A stretch of 36,328 bases of DNA from contig CAIWHP010000218.1 in assembly GCA_903912445.1 (NCBI GenBank), positions 1 through 36,328 on the forward strand, written 5' to 3'. The translations under genes and the position numbers were made by a program. The stretch is from an uncultured Lentisphaerota bacterium. Lineage in GTDB: Bacteria; Verrucomicrobiota; Kiritimatiellia; CAIQIC01. The notes below the pieces were generated by a model. The model had not been told where the DNA came from. It saw only the letters and a program-made list of their open reading frames with translations, and did not search any database. Below are positions 6,130 through 15,001 of the stretch, piece after piece. The stretch's first letter is position 1. Each line of letters opens with the position of its first letter.

Positions 6130-7809
6130 TCAGCGGTGCCAACGGCCGGTCTTCTGGCGGATACGACGGCGTGCGTAGACCGCCACACCTGCCACCATCA
6201 GCATCAGCACATTGGTTGGCTCTGGGATAGCCGTCAGAATCACGTCATTGCCATCGTTACCGACGTAGCTGACGCGGAATTGCTCAAGGGAGTCGACTCC
6301 GTTGGGCACGGTGAAGACCTCGCCTTCCAGCAGCTGGTTCATCCCACCCAGCGTCAGCCAGCCGCTGGTCTCGCCGCCGAGGTAATCGCCGATGGCAAAC
6401 ATCGTGAAGACGGTGTCCGGGAGGACGGGCGCGGTGTCCGACAGCGAGAGGTTCCACGTCACCGCACCATCCACGGTAAGGTTGGTGGCGATGACCCGGT
6501 CGAAGAGAGCCGGGCTGGCGATCTCGGCGGTGACGAGTGCGCCGTCGTTGAGCGTGAGGTCCTTGAAGGTGAGCGTGCCGGGGCTGAAGCCGGGCGCGAG
6601 GTTGCCGCCGTCTGCGATGGTCGCATTGTTGACGTAGCCGGAACCGACGAGCGCACCTTGGCTGGCGATGGTCAGTCCACTGGAGAAGATGTGTTCACCG
6701 CCGAGCGCGGCATAGGTGGCGGACTGGACGCCATCGCCGACCGTGAAGGCCACGCCGTTGTTGACGAGCGCACCTTTGGTCGTGAGCGTACCGGCGTTGA
6801 AGTTCACGACGCTGCTCGCGCCGTTGTCGGCGAGTAGTTGGTCCGTTTGGATGGTGCCGCCGTTGAAGACCAGCGTACCACGGCGCACTTCGAGCGTCCC
6901 GGTCCCAGCCGCGTTGGTCGCGCAGAGGTTGCCACCAGAAATTACAAGCTGGTTGCCGGTGGAGTTGGCCTCCTTCCCCACGAATACATGGCTGGCAAAT
7001 ACGGTGCCACTGTTACTGATCGTCAGTTGATTGCCCGCGCCGGAGTTGCCAATGATCAGGTCGTTACTGTTGCTCCAGATGGAGCCCGCGCCGGTGACCA
7101 GCACCGTGTTGTTGACGCCGCTGGCGGTGACCCCGATGCGGCCGTTGCTGTTGTACAAGGCGCCGCCGTCGGCGATGGTCAGCTGGTTGCCCGCGCCGTA
7201 ATAGCCCATGAAGAAATCACCGCTGTTTTTCCAGGCGCTGCCTACGCCCGTGACCAGTGCGGAATTATTATTGTTGTTGGCGCCGACATAGCCCTCGGTA
7301 CTGTAGACGGTGCCGCGGTTGGAGATCGTCAGCGTGTTGCCGGTGCCGAATGCGCCCGCACTCACAAAGTGGCTATTAGACCAGACACTGCCTGCACCGG
7401 TGACGGTGACGGCGTTGTTGTTGGCGCCGTCGTTGTAGCCGATATACGCAGCTTTGGCGTTATATACTGTGCCGCTATTGGCTATGGTCAGTTGATTGCC
7501 CGTGCCGGAGTGGCCCACAAAGATCCAGTCGCTCATAGACCAGACGCTGCCCGCGCCCGTGACCAACACCGTATTATTGCTACTGTCGCCGGTGAATCCC
7601 AGATGACCGGCCGCACTAGCAGCCAACACGCCTGCATTTTGGATGAGCAGGACATCGTCATGGAGGAGGTTGGTTCCAACTAGGTAGTTGCCCGGCCAAT
7701 TGCTGACCACGTTGTCAATGATGTTGGTCTGGTAACTGGCCGTGTACTGCGCCTGTGCACTCGACGTCATGACCCATATCAACGCTGCGATACTGACTAT
7801 TTTTCTCAT
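6130..7809 (-). CDS. PEP-CTERM protein with autotransporter-like passenger repeats
   Basis: Predicted exported surface protein of 559 residues. It has a signal peptide (MRKIVSIAALIWVMTSSAQA), then at least five imperfect repeats of about 45-50 residues built on the phrases VTGAGSVWSNS and GNQLTISNSGTVY, as in the beta-helical passengers of type V autotransporters. A second region with AGTLTTKGALVNNG and DGGNLAPGFSPGTLTF resembles the autotransporter-associated beta-strand repeat. Instead of a beta-barrel, the C-terminus is a PEP-CTERM sorting tail: IPEPTNVLML, a hydrophobic segment, then VYARRRIRQK. Such tails are cut by an exosortase, which is not in this window. Asn/Ser/Thr richness and lower GC than the neighbours fit a surface protein under different selection. 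The start at 7809 is chosen for the signal peptide; 7839 is also possible. Confidence 0.85.
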   Translation of the reverse strand: MRKIVSIAALIWVMTSSAQAQYTASYQTNIIDNVVSNWPGNYLVGTNLLHDDVLLIQNAGVLAASAAGHLGFTGDSSNNTVLVTGAGSVWSMSDWIFVGHSGTGNQLTIANSGTVYNAKAAYIGYNDGANNNAVTVTGAGSVWSNSHFVSAGAFGTGNTLTISNRGTVYSTEGYVGANNNNNSALVTGVGSAWKNSGDFFMGYYGAGNQLTIADGGALYNSNGRIGVTASGVNNTVLVTGAGSIWSNSNDLIIGNSGAGNQLTISNSGTVFASHVFVGKEANSTGNQLVISGGNLCATNAAGTGTLEVRRGTLVFNGGTIQTDQLLADNGASSVVNFNAGTLTTKGALVNNGVAFTVGDGVQSATYAALGGEHIFSSGLTIASQGALVGSGYVNNATIADGGNLAPGFSPGTLTFKDLTLNDGALVTAEIASPALFDRVIATNLTVDGAVTWNLSLSDTAPVLPDTVFTMFAIGDYLGGETSGWLTLGGMNQLLEGEVFTVPNGVDSLEQFRVSYVGNDGNDVILTAIPEPTNVLMLMVAGVAVYARRRIRQKTGRWHR

Positions 7810-8541
7810 GGATGAACCTGCTTGCCTTTCTTGTCTCATTACCTTGTTGTTGTCCGCCTTTAACACGCATCCCTGTGCTCTCACACCACCAATATCGCTA
7901 TTCAGACATCTCTACAATATATTGGCAAGGAAATATTTATTGGTTTTTCTTGGCGTATTTCCGCAAATCAAACCACGCTAAAACTGGGGTCAACAACCCT
8001 TGCTGTTGTGCATCAACTCTGCGGGGAGGATTGAGGCAGGTTCTGCTTGAGACTTCTTATGTGGGTGGGGCTTCCCAGCCCCGCGAACCCCACCACTGTC
8101 TGAACAATTGGCGCGGCCATGGAGGCGGCAACCCGCCACATTTCCGAAGTTAATCGGCCGGCCTGTCCCGTGAAGCGCTTGGACGAAACGGGGAGGCTGC
8201 TTCCACAAACATAGCAAGCCGCACCCCACGCCAACCAGCATGCTTGGCTCTTCGTAGAAGTAGCGTCCCACCGCTTATTCTGTTTGTTGGTGTTACGCGG
8301 CGGGATGCCGCGCCCAAGGTCTTCTGTGTCAGTGCGTCAGCTGTTCAGACCGTGTGGTAAATTGGGCTCGCGTGACTGGAAAGTACCGCCCACAAAACCG
8401 AAAATGAGCGGCCGGAGGCCGCCTCTACGATGCGCGCTGATCCGAGACACAGACCGTTGCGTGAATGCGTGAATGCAGCACGCGTCCGGACTCCTGGAGG
8501 GCGCGATACCCACCTCGTAAGCAGCCTGCGCCCCAGCCCGC
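7810..8541. other. Non-coding stretch with REP-like remnants
   Basis: No convincing gene. The first part (7810-7990) is AT-rich and should hold the promoter of the leftward PEP-CTERM gene; a TTGCCA box is visible on the minus strand near 7921 but I cannot fix a -10. The rest is GC-rich and holds scattered short palindromic pieces, such as TGGGGCTTCCCAGCCCCG near 8070, GGCGGGATGCCGCGCC near 8302, and CGGCCGGAGGCCGCC near 8409. These look like decayed repeat elements. Confidence 0.5.
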
Positions 8542-9795
8542 TCAGTCCGCCGGGCCGTTGAGCTTCAGGTTGGTCGCCTTGAGGCGGTCGGCCATTTCTT
8601 TGAGGAGCGCGCGGACGATCTGCGGGTTCTCGCGCAGGATCAGGTCGAAGTTGCCCCGCTCGATGCGCGCGACGCGCGCGCCCCCCGGACCGGCCTGCGC
8701 CGTGGCCGTGCGGGCCGCCTCCAGCAGCATCGCCATCTCGCCGAAGTATTCGCCGGCCTGCAGCACACGCAGCTTTTGCGAACCGGCCACCAGTTCGATC
8801 GCGCCCTCAAGCACGTAGAACATCGCCGCCCCGGGGTCGCCCTGCCGGAACAGCAGCGCGCCGGGCGCCAGCGCGTGGGCGAAGGGCTCGAGCAGGACGG
8901 CGGCGGGCGGCCGCTTGCCGTGGCCTGCAAACAGGCGGCGCAGCACCAGCGTCTCGCGCCGCCACGCGGCCGCCATCATCTCGGCGCCGAAGAGCAGCAC
9001 GGCGAACGTGTAATAGACCCAGATGATCAGCAGGAAGATCGTCTTGAGCGAGCCGAAGGCGTAGCCATAGTTCGGGTTGAAGCGCAGCAGCAGGTCGAAC
9101 AGCGGGCGGATCGCGGCCAGCAGCACGGCGACGGTAAACGCCCCCAGCAGCAGGACGGGCCAGGGCATGCGCACCGGGACAAAGACCTTCTCGAACAGGA
9201 TCAGGATGGCAAACGTCAACAGGAGCAGGCTGGCGCCCTTGAGCACCGCCACCAAGCCGGGGCTGCCCGGCAGCAGGAATTCGCTGCGCACGAAGTACAG
9301 CGCGTTGACCGCCACCAGCAAGACGAAGATCGCGAGCAGCAGCAGCACCGCGCCCAGGTCGCGCAGTTTATAGACCAGAAAGCTGCGGGTGCGCTCGAGC
9401 TTGAAGGTGCGCAGGTAGGCGCTGCGCAGCGCGCCGGCAAACGGCGTCAGGGACCAGATCAGCAGCACAACGCTGATGAGGCCCCACGTGCCCTGCTGGG
9501 CGAAATTCAGCAACTCGGCGAGCAGTTCCTGGCTGAACTTGGGAAACACGTGCGCCGTGAAAGCGCGCATGCTTTCCAGGACCGTGTCCGAGGACGAGAG
9601 GATGACGCCGAGGAAGTAGACCACGAGCAGCAGCAGCGGCGCCAGCGCGAGAAAGCCGTAGTAGGCGAGGGTCGCGGCGGTTTCCAGGCCGCTGTTGGCC
9701 AGGAAGGCGCGCACCGCCTCGCGCATCACGAGCCAGCTCATGGCGATGTGGCCGAGCGCGGTTTTTCCGTTCGTTATGGCGGTCCCGGGCTGCAT
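8542..9795 (-). CDS. YihY/BrkB-family membrane protein fused to a cyclic-nucleotide-binding domain
   Basis: Inner-membrane protein of 417 residues; transport function unproven. The first 290 or so residues are a YihY (BrkB, formerly mis-named RNase BN) domain: ATLAYYGFLALAPLLLLVVY, the DLGAVLLLLAIFVLL helix, and the family's late motif NPNYGYAFGSLKTIFLLIIWVYYT, with about six membrane segments. Residues about 295-400 form a cNMP/Crp-like domain: ALAPGALLFRQGDPGAAMFYV, EGAIELV, and a phosphate-binding cassette GEYFGEMAMLLEAARTATAQ that keeps the Glu and Arg that bind the cyclic nucleotide. The frame stays open upstream to 10509, but that part overlaps the next gene; the ATG at 9795, 5 nt after the L,D-transpeptidase stop, is the sensible start. 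No Shine-Dalgarno is visible, so translational coupling is likely. Confidence 0.88.
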   Translation of the reverse strand: MQPGTAITNGKTALGHIAMSWLVMREAVRAFLANSGLETAATLAYYGFLALAPLLLLVVYFLGVILSSSDTVLESMRAFTAHVFPKFSQELLAELLNFAQQGTWGLISVVLLIWSLTPFAGALRSAYLRTFKLERTRSFLVYKLRDLGAVLLLLAIFVLLVAVNALYFVRSEFLLPGSPGLVAVLKGASLLLLTFAILILFEKVFVPVRMPWPVLLLGAFTVAVLLAAIRPLFDLLLRFNPNYGYAFGSLKTIFLLIIWVYYTFAVLLFGAEMMAAAWRRETLVLRRLFAGHGKRPPAAVLLEPFAHALAPGALLFRQGDPGAAMFYVLEGAIELVAGSQKLRVLQAGEYFGEMAMLLEAARTATAQAGPGGARVARIERGNFDLILRENPQIVRALLKEMADRLKATNLKLNGPAD

Positions 9796-9800
9796 GGCAA

Positions 9801-10541
9801 TCACTGCGGCGTGGCCGTCGGCAGCCGCGCCAGCGCTTTCCTGATGGCAGCATACAACTCCGGCGACCAGGCGGGAAGCGTCTTGATATCCGGCGGCAGC
9901 TCGCGGACCCGGAAATCCACCGGCGCCAGGATGACGGAGATGTTCCGCAACCCGGTTTCCGCGGCGAGCACGAACAGGTCCTCCGCCGCGGCATCGCCCA
10001 GCGCGAGGCAGCCGATGGAGACATCGCTGCCGTGGATCATGATGTCGCCCCCGAGCCGCGTGCGGCCCTCCGCCGCGGCCTGCTGACGGTCGAAGTCGTT
10101 GGGATAGTTCACGCGCAGCGAGAGGTGATAGAGGCTGTTGGGATTCAGCGACTCGATGCGATACAGGCCCTCCGGCACCTGCCGGTCGCCCTCGCGCAGC
10201 TTGGGGCCCAGCACCCCGCTCGCGGCGCGGATCGGGTAGTTGGTCAGCCGCTGGAACTGCGCGCCAGCGCCGCTCACCCAGACTTCGACGCGACGTTCTG
10301 CCTTCAAGCCCACCAGCACCACGGCGCGCGGGGGATAGGCCACGCCGATGCGGACAAAGCCGGGCATCAGGCGGGCCCGCGCGGCGACACCATATTGCTT
10401 GATCCGCTCGGCCACCGAGGCCGGCGCGCGCAGGCGGTTCTGCGTCAGCGCACACGCGCGTTGCAGCGGCACCTGTAAAGCAACCGCCGCCACAACCAGC
10501 ACCGCACACAACACCACATGCTTGAGCTTAGGCAGGGCCAT
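9801..10541 (-). CDS. L,D-transpeptidase (YkuD) family protein
   Basis: Likely periplasmic enzyme that forms or edits L,D cross-links in peptidoglycan, or anchors proteins to it. The 246-residue product has an N-terminal signal anchor (HVVLCAVLVVAAVALQV). The YkuD domain lies in the middle: YPPRAVVLVGLKAERRVEVW begins it, and the catalytic motif is IMIHGSDVSIGCLALGD, with His and the nucleophile Cys in the expected HG(x)nSxGC order. The start at 10541 follows GGAG by 6 nt and overlaps the end of the nitroreductase gene by 14 nt. It sits in a tight leftward operon with nitroreductase upstream and the YihY fusion downstream. The family is clear; the exact substrate is not. Confidence 0.88.
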   Translation of the reverse strand: MALPKLKHVVLCAVLVVAAVALQVPLQRACALTQNRLRAPASVAERIKQYGVAARARLMPGFVRIGVAYPPRAVVLVGLKAERRVEVWVSGAGAQFQRLTNYPIRAASGVLGPKLREGDRQVPEGLYRIESLNPNSLYHLSLRVNYPNDFDRQQAAAEGRTRLGGDIMIHGSDVSIGCLALGDAAAEDLFVLAAETGLRNISVILAPVDFRVRELPPDIKTLPAWSPELYAAIRKALARLPTATPQ

Positions 10542-11079
10542 GGAAGCTCCACACTTCCGCCGGCGGCTTGCGGATCTTCTCGCGCACGGTGGCGTCGGCG
10601 GCATAGCCGAGCGAGATGATGATGTCGATCTTCGTGCCGCGCGGCAGGCCGAGCTGTTTGCGTACGGCGCGCTCGTCGAACCAGCCGATCCAGCAGGTGC
10701 CAAGGCCTTCCTCCGCCGCCTGCAACACGAGATGTTCGCACGCGATGCCCAGATCAATCAGGCTGTATTCGAGGCCGCGCACCCAGCCGGCGGCGCGCGC
10801 GGCGAACCGGGAAAGCTCCCGGATCGCGACGATCAACACGGGTGCCTCGGCGGCGAACTTGTTGAAGTTGTGGACGCCGGTAAAGGCCACGGCGGCGAGC
10901 GCCGCTTTGCCGGCGGGATCAGCCACCACGATGAAACGCCAGGGCTGCGAGTTGCAGGCCGAGGGCGCAAGCCGCGCGGCCTCCAGACAGCGCTCGAGCG
11001 CCGCGCGGTCCACTCCGCGCGCAGGATCGTACCGGCGGACGCTCTCGCGGCGCCGGCAGAGTTCGAGGAAGTGGTCCAT
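10528..11079 (-). CDS. Nitroreductase family protein
   Basis: FMN-dependent oxidoreductase fold of 183 residues, cytoplasmic. Typical motifs are the N-terminal RRRESVRRYDPARGV (about 9-23), ARLAPSACNSQPWRFIVV (flavin contacts, about 35-52), and EEGLGTCWIGWFDE with the C-terminal LGYAADA. The length is at the short end for the family. GGAGG lies 4 nt before the start. Nitro compounds are rarely the natural substrate in this family, so the true role is unknown. It lies 12 nt after the RluA-type synthase gene and overlaps the L,D-transpeptidase gene. Confidence 0.9.
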   Translation of the reverse strand: MDHFLELCRRRESVRRYDPARGVDRAALERCLEAARLAPSACNSQPWRFIVVADPAGKAALAAVAFTGVHNFNKFAAEAPVLIVAIRELSRFAARAAGWVRGLEYSLIDLGIACEHLVLQAAEEGLGTCWIGWFDERAVRKQLGLPRGTKIDIIISLGYAADATVREKIRKPPAEVWSFHGPA

Positions 11080-11091
11080 GGCGCCTCCCGC

Positions 11092-11934
11092 TCAATGCAG
11101 GTGCAGGCTGCGCAGGCAGCCGCGGAAATCCGGGGGCAGCGTTGCGATGCAGCGCACCGCCGCGCCGCTCGTGGGATGCGGGAAGGCCAGCACCGCCGAG
11201 TGCAACATCTGGCGCGGAATCTCCGCCTGATGGCCCGCCGGCTGGAACCGCGCGCCGTACTGCTTGTCGCCGAGCACGGGATGATGGATCGCAAGCAGAT
11301 GCCGGCGGATCTGGTGCGTGCGGCCGGTTTCGATGTTCAGCTTGAGATGGCTCGCCTGCGGGTTGGCGTCGAGCCGCTCCAGGCGCGTCAGCGCCGGCTC
11401 GCCATCCACCGGCGTGCGGATCTCGCGGATGCCATCGGGCACGCGGCCGGCGGCGATCGCGTGATAGACCTTCGTCACCTCGCGCTGGCCGAAGAGCGCC
11501 ACGAGCTTCTCGCGCATCTCAGGGTTTTTCGCGAGCAGGAGGCAGCCGGACGTGTCGCGGTCGAGGCGGTGCACCACCTCCAGCGCGGGCAGCTTGAGCT
11601 TTTCGCGCAGCAACTCCTCGATGCTGCCCGAGCCGTTGACGAGCAGGCCCGCGGTCTTGTCCACCACCAGGATATCGGGATCCTGATAGAGGATCTTCGG
11701 CATATGCTGCGCCACGGCCGTCGGCGTGGTGGCCAGCTGGACCTCGATCTTGTCGCGCGCCTTCAGCTCGTGCTTCGCCATCCAGACGCGGCGGCCATTG
11801 ACGAACACGATCCGCAGGTCGAGCAGGTCCTTCGCCTTGCCTTTGGAGATGCCGAGGTGCGCCGCGAGAAACTCCTGGAGGGTCTTGCCGGCGTCGCCGG
11901 GGGTCGCCAGGATTTGTTGTAGTTGGGTGCTCAT
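11092..11934 (-). CDS. RluA-family pseudouridine synthase
   Basis: Isomerises specific uridines to pseudouridine in ribosomal or transfer RNA. The 280-residue protein has an N-terminal S4 RNA-binding domain (KTLQEFLAAHLGISKGKAKD and VFVNGRRV, about 17-52) followed by the catalytic domain with HRLDRDTSGCLLLAK, where the Asp is the catalytic residue, then LNIETGRTHQIRRHLLAIHH and HPVLGDKQYG. This is the RluA/RluC/RluD layout; which uridine it targets cannot be read from sequence. AAGG lies about 8 nt before the ATG. Only 3 nt separate it from the MBL-fold gene upstream. Confidence 0.92.
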   Translation of the reverse strand: MSTQLQQILATPGDAGKTLQEFLAAHLGISKGKAKDLLDLRIVFVNGRRVWMAKHELKARDKIEVQLATTPTAVAQHMPKILYQDPDILVVDKTAGLLVNGSGSIEELLREKLKLPALEVVHRLDRDTSGCLLLAKNPEMREKLVALFGQREVTKVYHAIAAGRVPDGIREIRTPVDGEPALTRLERLDANPQASHLKLNIETGRTHQIRRHLLAIHHPVLGDKQYGARFQPAGHQAEIPRQMLHSAVLAFPHPTSGAAVRCIATLPPDFRGCLRSLHLH

Positions 11935-11937
11935 AGT

Positions 11938-12834
11938 TCAGCCTTGGGTTACCGGCCACGGGGTGTCGAGTGCGAATTCCAGCTTTTCATCGGGCCGGAG
12001 CGTGCCGCCAAAATACTCCGGGTCGTGATCGAACAGCAAGACCGCGCGCTCGGACGCGAGGCGCGGCAGCCACGCGCGCTTCCAGGCGCGCGTATCGAGC
12101 GGATAGGTGTCGTAGGCGAGTTGGAACACCAGGCGCAGATGGTGTCGCGTCGGGCAGACATCGCCGGCCAGCACGGCCTCGCGCGCCGCCGGGCCGGGCG
12201 CGCCCTGCTCGTCCACGAGTTCCAGGTGGTCGCTCCGCAGGACGAGGGCCGCATGGCCGCGCGTATGCCCGCCGGTGCGGACCAATTGCAGGCCGGGCAG
12301 GATCTCCGGCGCCGCATCGTCCACCAGCCGCAGCAATTCGGGATGCTCCCGCAGCGGCGCCAACACGGCCTGCGGATAGGCCTTATAGAAGAGCGGGTCG
12401 CCGGAGGTCGCATCGGTCCATTCCTGCCGCGACACAAAATGCTGCGCGTTCGGAAACGCCGGCGCGCGGCCGCCGCCGGGCAGGTACCGGCTGGCGCCGC
12501 CGATGTGGTCCCAGTGCAGGTGCGTCAGCGCCACGAACGCGATCTGTTCCGGCGCGACGCCCAGGCGCATGAGCGCTTCCAGCAGCGGCCACCCCGGCCC
12601 CACCCCGCTCAGCGCGCGCTCTTTCTCCGTCAGGAACACGGCCGGGCCGCAGCCGAGGTCGAGCAGCCCGTGCCGGCCGTCGTCGAGGGTGACGAGCCAC
12701 GCGTGGACGTTGTGGGCGACGCGGTTGCCCGCGTCCGGCGGCGTGGCCTTCTGCCACAAGGCCTTCGGCACGACGCCGTAGGTGGCGCCGCCGTCGGAGA
12801 GCATCGTCGAGGCGATGATGGGTGTGATACGCAT
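11938..12834 (-). CDS. MBL-fold metallo-hydrolase
   Basis: Metallo-beta-lactamase-fold hydrolase of 298 residues, no signal peptide. The metal-binding motif THLHWDHIGG (HxHxDH) is clear, with the downstream GGHTRGHAAL histidine, the AGDV aspartate and the later FDHDPE histidine completing a two-zinc site. The subfamily resembles lactonase-like and uncharacterised hydrolases such as YtnP/AttM-type enzymes, but the substrate is unknown. First gene of the leftward run that continues with the pseudouridine synthase, nitroreductase, L,D-transpeptidase and YihY fusion; gaps are 3 to 12 nt or overlaps, so one operon is likely. Confidence 0.88.
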   Translation of the reverse strand: MRITPIIASTMLSDGGATYGVVPKALWQKATPPDAGNRVAHNVHAWLVTLDDGRHGLLDLGCGPAVFLTEKERALSGVGPGWPLLEALMRLGVAPEQIAFVALTHLHWDHIGGASRYLPGGGRAPAFPNAQHFVSRQEWTDATSGDPLFYKAYPQAVLAPLREHPELLRLVDDAAPEILPGLQLVRTGGHTRGHAALVLRSDHLELVDEQGAPGPAAREAVLAGDVCPTRHHLRLVFQLAYDTYPLDTRAWKRAWLPRLASERAVLLFDHDPEYFGGTLRPDEKLEFALDTPWPVTQG

Positions 12835-12930
12835 GGCAAGCGGACTCTAGCGCAGAACCACCGTGGCGGGCAAGCGCGGGGACCGCCCGCGCCGGGTACA
12901 CACGGGTCGGCTGGTCCCATCCCTTGACCA

Positions 12931-12951
12931 ATCGGCAATCAGCAATCGGCA
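12931..12951. repeat. Three tandem heptamers ATCGGCA/ATCAGCA/ATCGGCA
   Basis: A short direct repeat of a 7-bp unit, one copy with a single change, in the 124-bp gap between the TPR lipoprotein stop and the MBL gene start. No palindrome. It may be a remnant of a longer heptamer array. Confidence 0.7.
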
Positions 12952-12958
12952 ATGCTTC

Positions 12959-14902
12959 TCAGTGCCGCTTGAGCCAGTCGCGGACCCCTGCGGCATTGGG
13001 ATCGCTCGGCGCCAGCTCGAGAAACCGGGTGTAGGCCTGCTTGGCCTGCTGCGTGGCCAGCGGATCGTCGGCCAGCACATAGCCGAGCACATAGGAGGCG
13101 GCCGCATTGTCGGGCTGCAACCGGACAAGCTCGCGCAGCTGCACCAGCGCCTCGTCGCGCTTGCGCGCTCCGAGCAGCAGGAGCGCGAGGTTGTAGCGCG
13201 CGGCGGCCATGTCGGGCTGCGTACGGATGGCGTGCTCATAGGCATCGCGCGCGCCGACGTTGTCGCTCTTGGCGGCAAAGACCAGGCCGAGGTTGAACCA
13301 TGCGTTGGCCATGGCCGGGTTGTTTTGGATGGCGCTCTTGTAGTAGCTGATCGCGCTCTCCCAGTCCTGCTGCGCCTGATATTGCCGCGCCCGGTTGTAG
13401 GCCTGCACCGCGGCCTGCGGATTGGCGGCGATCGGCGCGGGCGGCGTCTCCTCGGCGGCGGCCTGCGGCGGCTTCTTGCCGCGCGCCGGCTCCTTTGCGG
13501 GCGGCGTGGCGGGCGGCGTGGCAGGCTTGCGGACGCCCTCCAGGCCCAGCGCGCCCAGCCGCTCCTGGGCCTTGAGCACGCGGGGGTCGCCGGGGAACTG
13601 CTTGATGAATTGACGGTAGCTGGCGGCGGCGCGGTCGGCCGACTTGAGCGCCAGGTCGAACAGCTGCGCCAGCTGCCATTGCGCGTCGGCGTTCTGCGGG
13701 TCGATCTGCACGGCCGTCTTGAGCGCGACCAAGGCGGCGTCATATTCGCCCGTCCGCCCGGCGGCCGCAGCCAGCCCGAGGTGCGCCGGCACAAACTTCC
13801 CGTCGAGCACGAGCGCCTGCTTGAACGACTTGAGCGCCGCCTCGGTCCGGCCGTGGTCGAACTGGAACTGTCCGAGCGCCGCGTGGATCCGCGCCTGGTC
13901 GAAACACGCGCGGGCCGCCTGCGTCAGGACCTGCTCCTGGGCCGCCGCATTCTGCTCGCGCTCGGCGCGGCTCGCCGCCTCCAGGAACAGGATCGCCGCG
14001 CGCGGGGTGTGCCCGCGCTCCACCTCGGCGCCGGCCTCCTTCACGATCGCCTCCACGGTGCGCCCCGCGCCGGCTTCGCCGCGCGCCGGCGCCGGGAGCG
14101 GCGCCGGGCGGTTCAGCAGGCGGACGCCGGAGGTCGGCGCCACCGGCGTGACGGGCGGCACGGCGCCGCCGAAGTCGGCGAGCAACTGGCGCGCCTGGCC
14201 GGCATGCTCATCCTCCGGCGCGGCCGCGAGAAAGCGGCGCAGCAGGGCGCCGGCCTGGATCTTGTCGCCGTGGCGCTGGTGATAGAGCAGCGCGAGATTG
14301 AAGAGGGCGGGCGCGTACTGCCCGTCGCGGTCGAGGGCGCGGTTGAGGAGCGCGACGGCGCTGCGCTCGTCGCCCGCGCCGAGCTCGGCCAGCGCGAGCC
14401 GCGTCAGGACGCGCGGCGCCTGGGGGGCACGCTGGGCGGCCTCCAGCAGGACGCGCCGCGCCTCCGGCCAGGCCTGGCGGTCCAGATAGATCTGGCCGAG
14501 CAGCTCCAGCGGCTCGCTGCGCGCGGTCTCGCGCGCCGCCACCGGCAGCAGTTGCGCGATGGCCGCGCTGGCGTTGCCGCCGGCGGCCTGCAGCGCCGCA
14601 AGATTGTATTGCGCCGCGGAACAGGCCGGCGCGACGCGCAGGCACGTCTCGAAGGCGGTGCGCGCCGCGGGCAGCTGGCGCAGGTGCCACGCCGCGCAGC
14701 CGAGGTAGTTCCACGCCGCGGCCGGCGCCGCGCCGCTGGGCGCATGGACCGCTTTCTCGAAGTGCGACATGGCCCGGGTGTAGTTGCCGCGCTCGTATTC
14801 GCGGACGCCGGCCTGGTAGTCGCGCTCGCCGGGCGCGCCGCCGCAACCGGCCAGCAGCACCGCGCACGCACCGCCCGCCACCGCTAAAAATGTTTTACGC
14901 AT
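12959..14902 (-). CDS. TPR-repeat lipoprotein
   Basis: Predicted membrane-tethered scaffold for protein-protein contacts. The 647-residue protein has a lipoprotein leader (MRKTFLAVAGGACAVLLAGC, Cys20). Tetratricopeptide repeats run through most of the length, for example YERGNYTRAMSHFEKAVHAP near residue 35, YAPALFNLALLYHQ, FVPAHLGLAAAAGRTGEYDA, QNADAQWQLAQLFD, and a final block with MANAWFNLGLVFAAK and DMAAARYNLALLLLG. A low-complexity Pro/Ala/Lys linker near 455-490 splits an upper and a lower TPR array. AGGAG lies 8 nt before the ATG. Stands alone on the minus strand; no enzyme domain is visible. Confidence 0.85.
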   Translation of the reverse strand: MRKTFLAVAGGACAVLLAGCGGAPGERDYQAGVREYERGNYTRAMSHFEKAVHAPSGAAPAAAWNYLGCAAWHLRQLPAARTAFETCLRVAPACSAAQYNLAALQAAGGNASAAIAQLLPVAARETARSEPLELLGQIYLDRQAWPEARRVLLEAAQRAPQAPRVLTRLALAELGAGDERSAVALLNRALDRDGQYAPALFNLALLYHQRHGDKIQAGALLRRFLAAAPEDEHAGQARQLLADFGGAVPPVTPVAPTSGVRLLNRPAPLPAPARGEAGAGRTVEAIVKEAGAEVERGHTPRAAILFLEAASRAEREQNAAAQEQVLTQAARACFDQARIHAALGQFQFDHGRTEAALKSFKQALVLDGKFVPAHLGLAAAAGRTGEYDAALVALKTAVQIDPQNADAQWQLAQLFDLALKSADRAAASYRQFIKQFPGDPRVLKAQERLGALGLEGVRKPATPPATPPAKEPARGKKPPQAAAEETPPAPIAANPQAAVQAYNRARQYQAQQDWESAISYYKSAIQNNPAMANAWFNLGLVFAAKSDNVGARDAYEHAIRTQPDMAAARYNLALLLLGARKRDEALVQLRELVRLQPDNAAASYVLGYVLADDPLATQQAKQAYTRFLELAPSDPNAAGVRDWLKRH

Positions 14903-15001
14903 GACCGCTTACTCCTGATGCCACAAAAAGCGGGCGCATGATAGCGCAGCCCCCGCCCTGCCGCACGGAAAAACAACGCTGGCCTACCAAGGCCGGGAAA
15001 G

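Noticed and set aside
7885-8540. Small genes in the 8-kb gap (for example 93- and 113-residue frames)
   Set aside because: Frames are Cys/Arg/Pro-rich, lack a ribosome binding site and overlap palindromic debris.
9796-10509. An N-terminal extension of the YihY fusion reaching 10509
   Set aside because: It overlaps the L,D-transpeptidase gene in another frame and has no domain-like sequence; the ATG at 9795 is sound.
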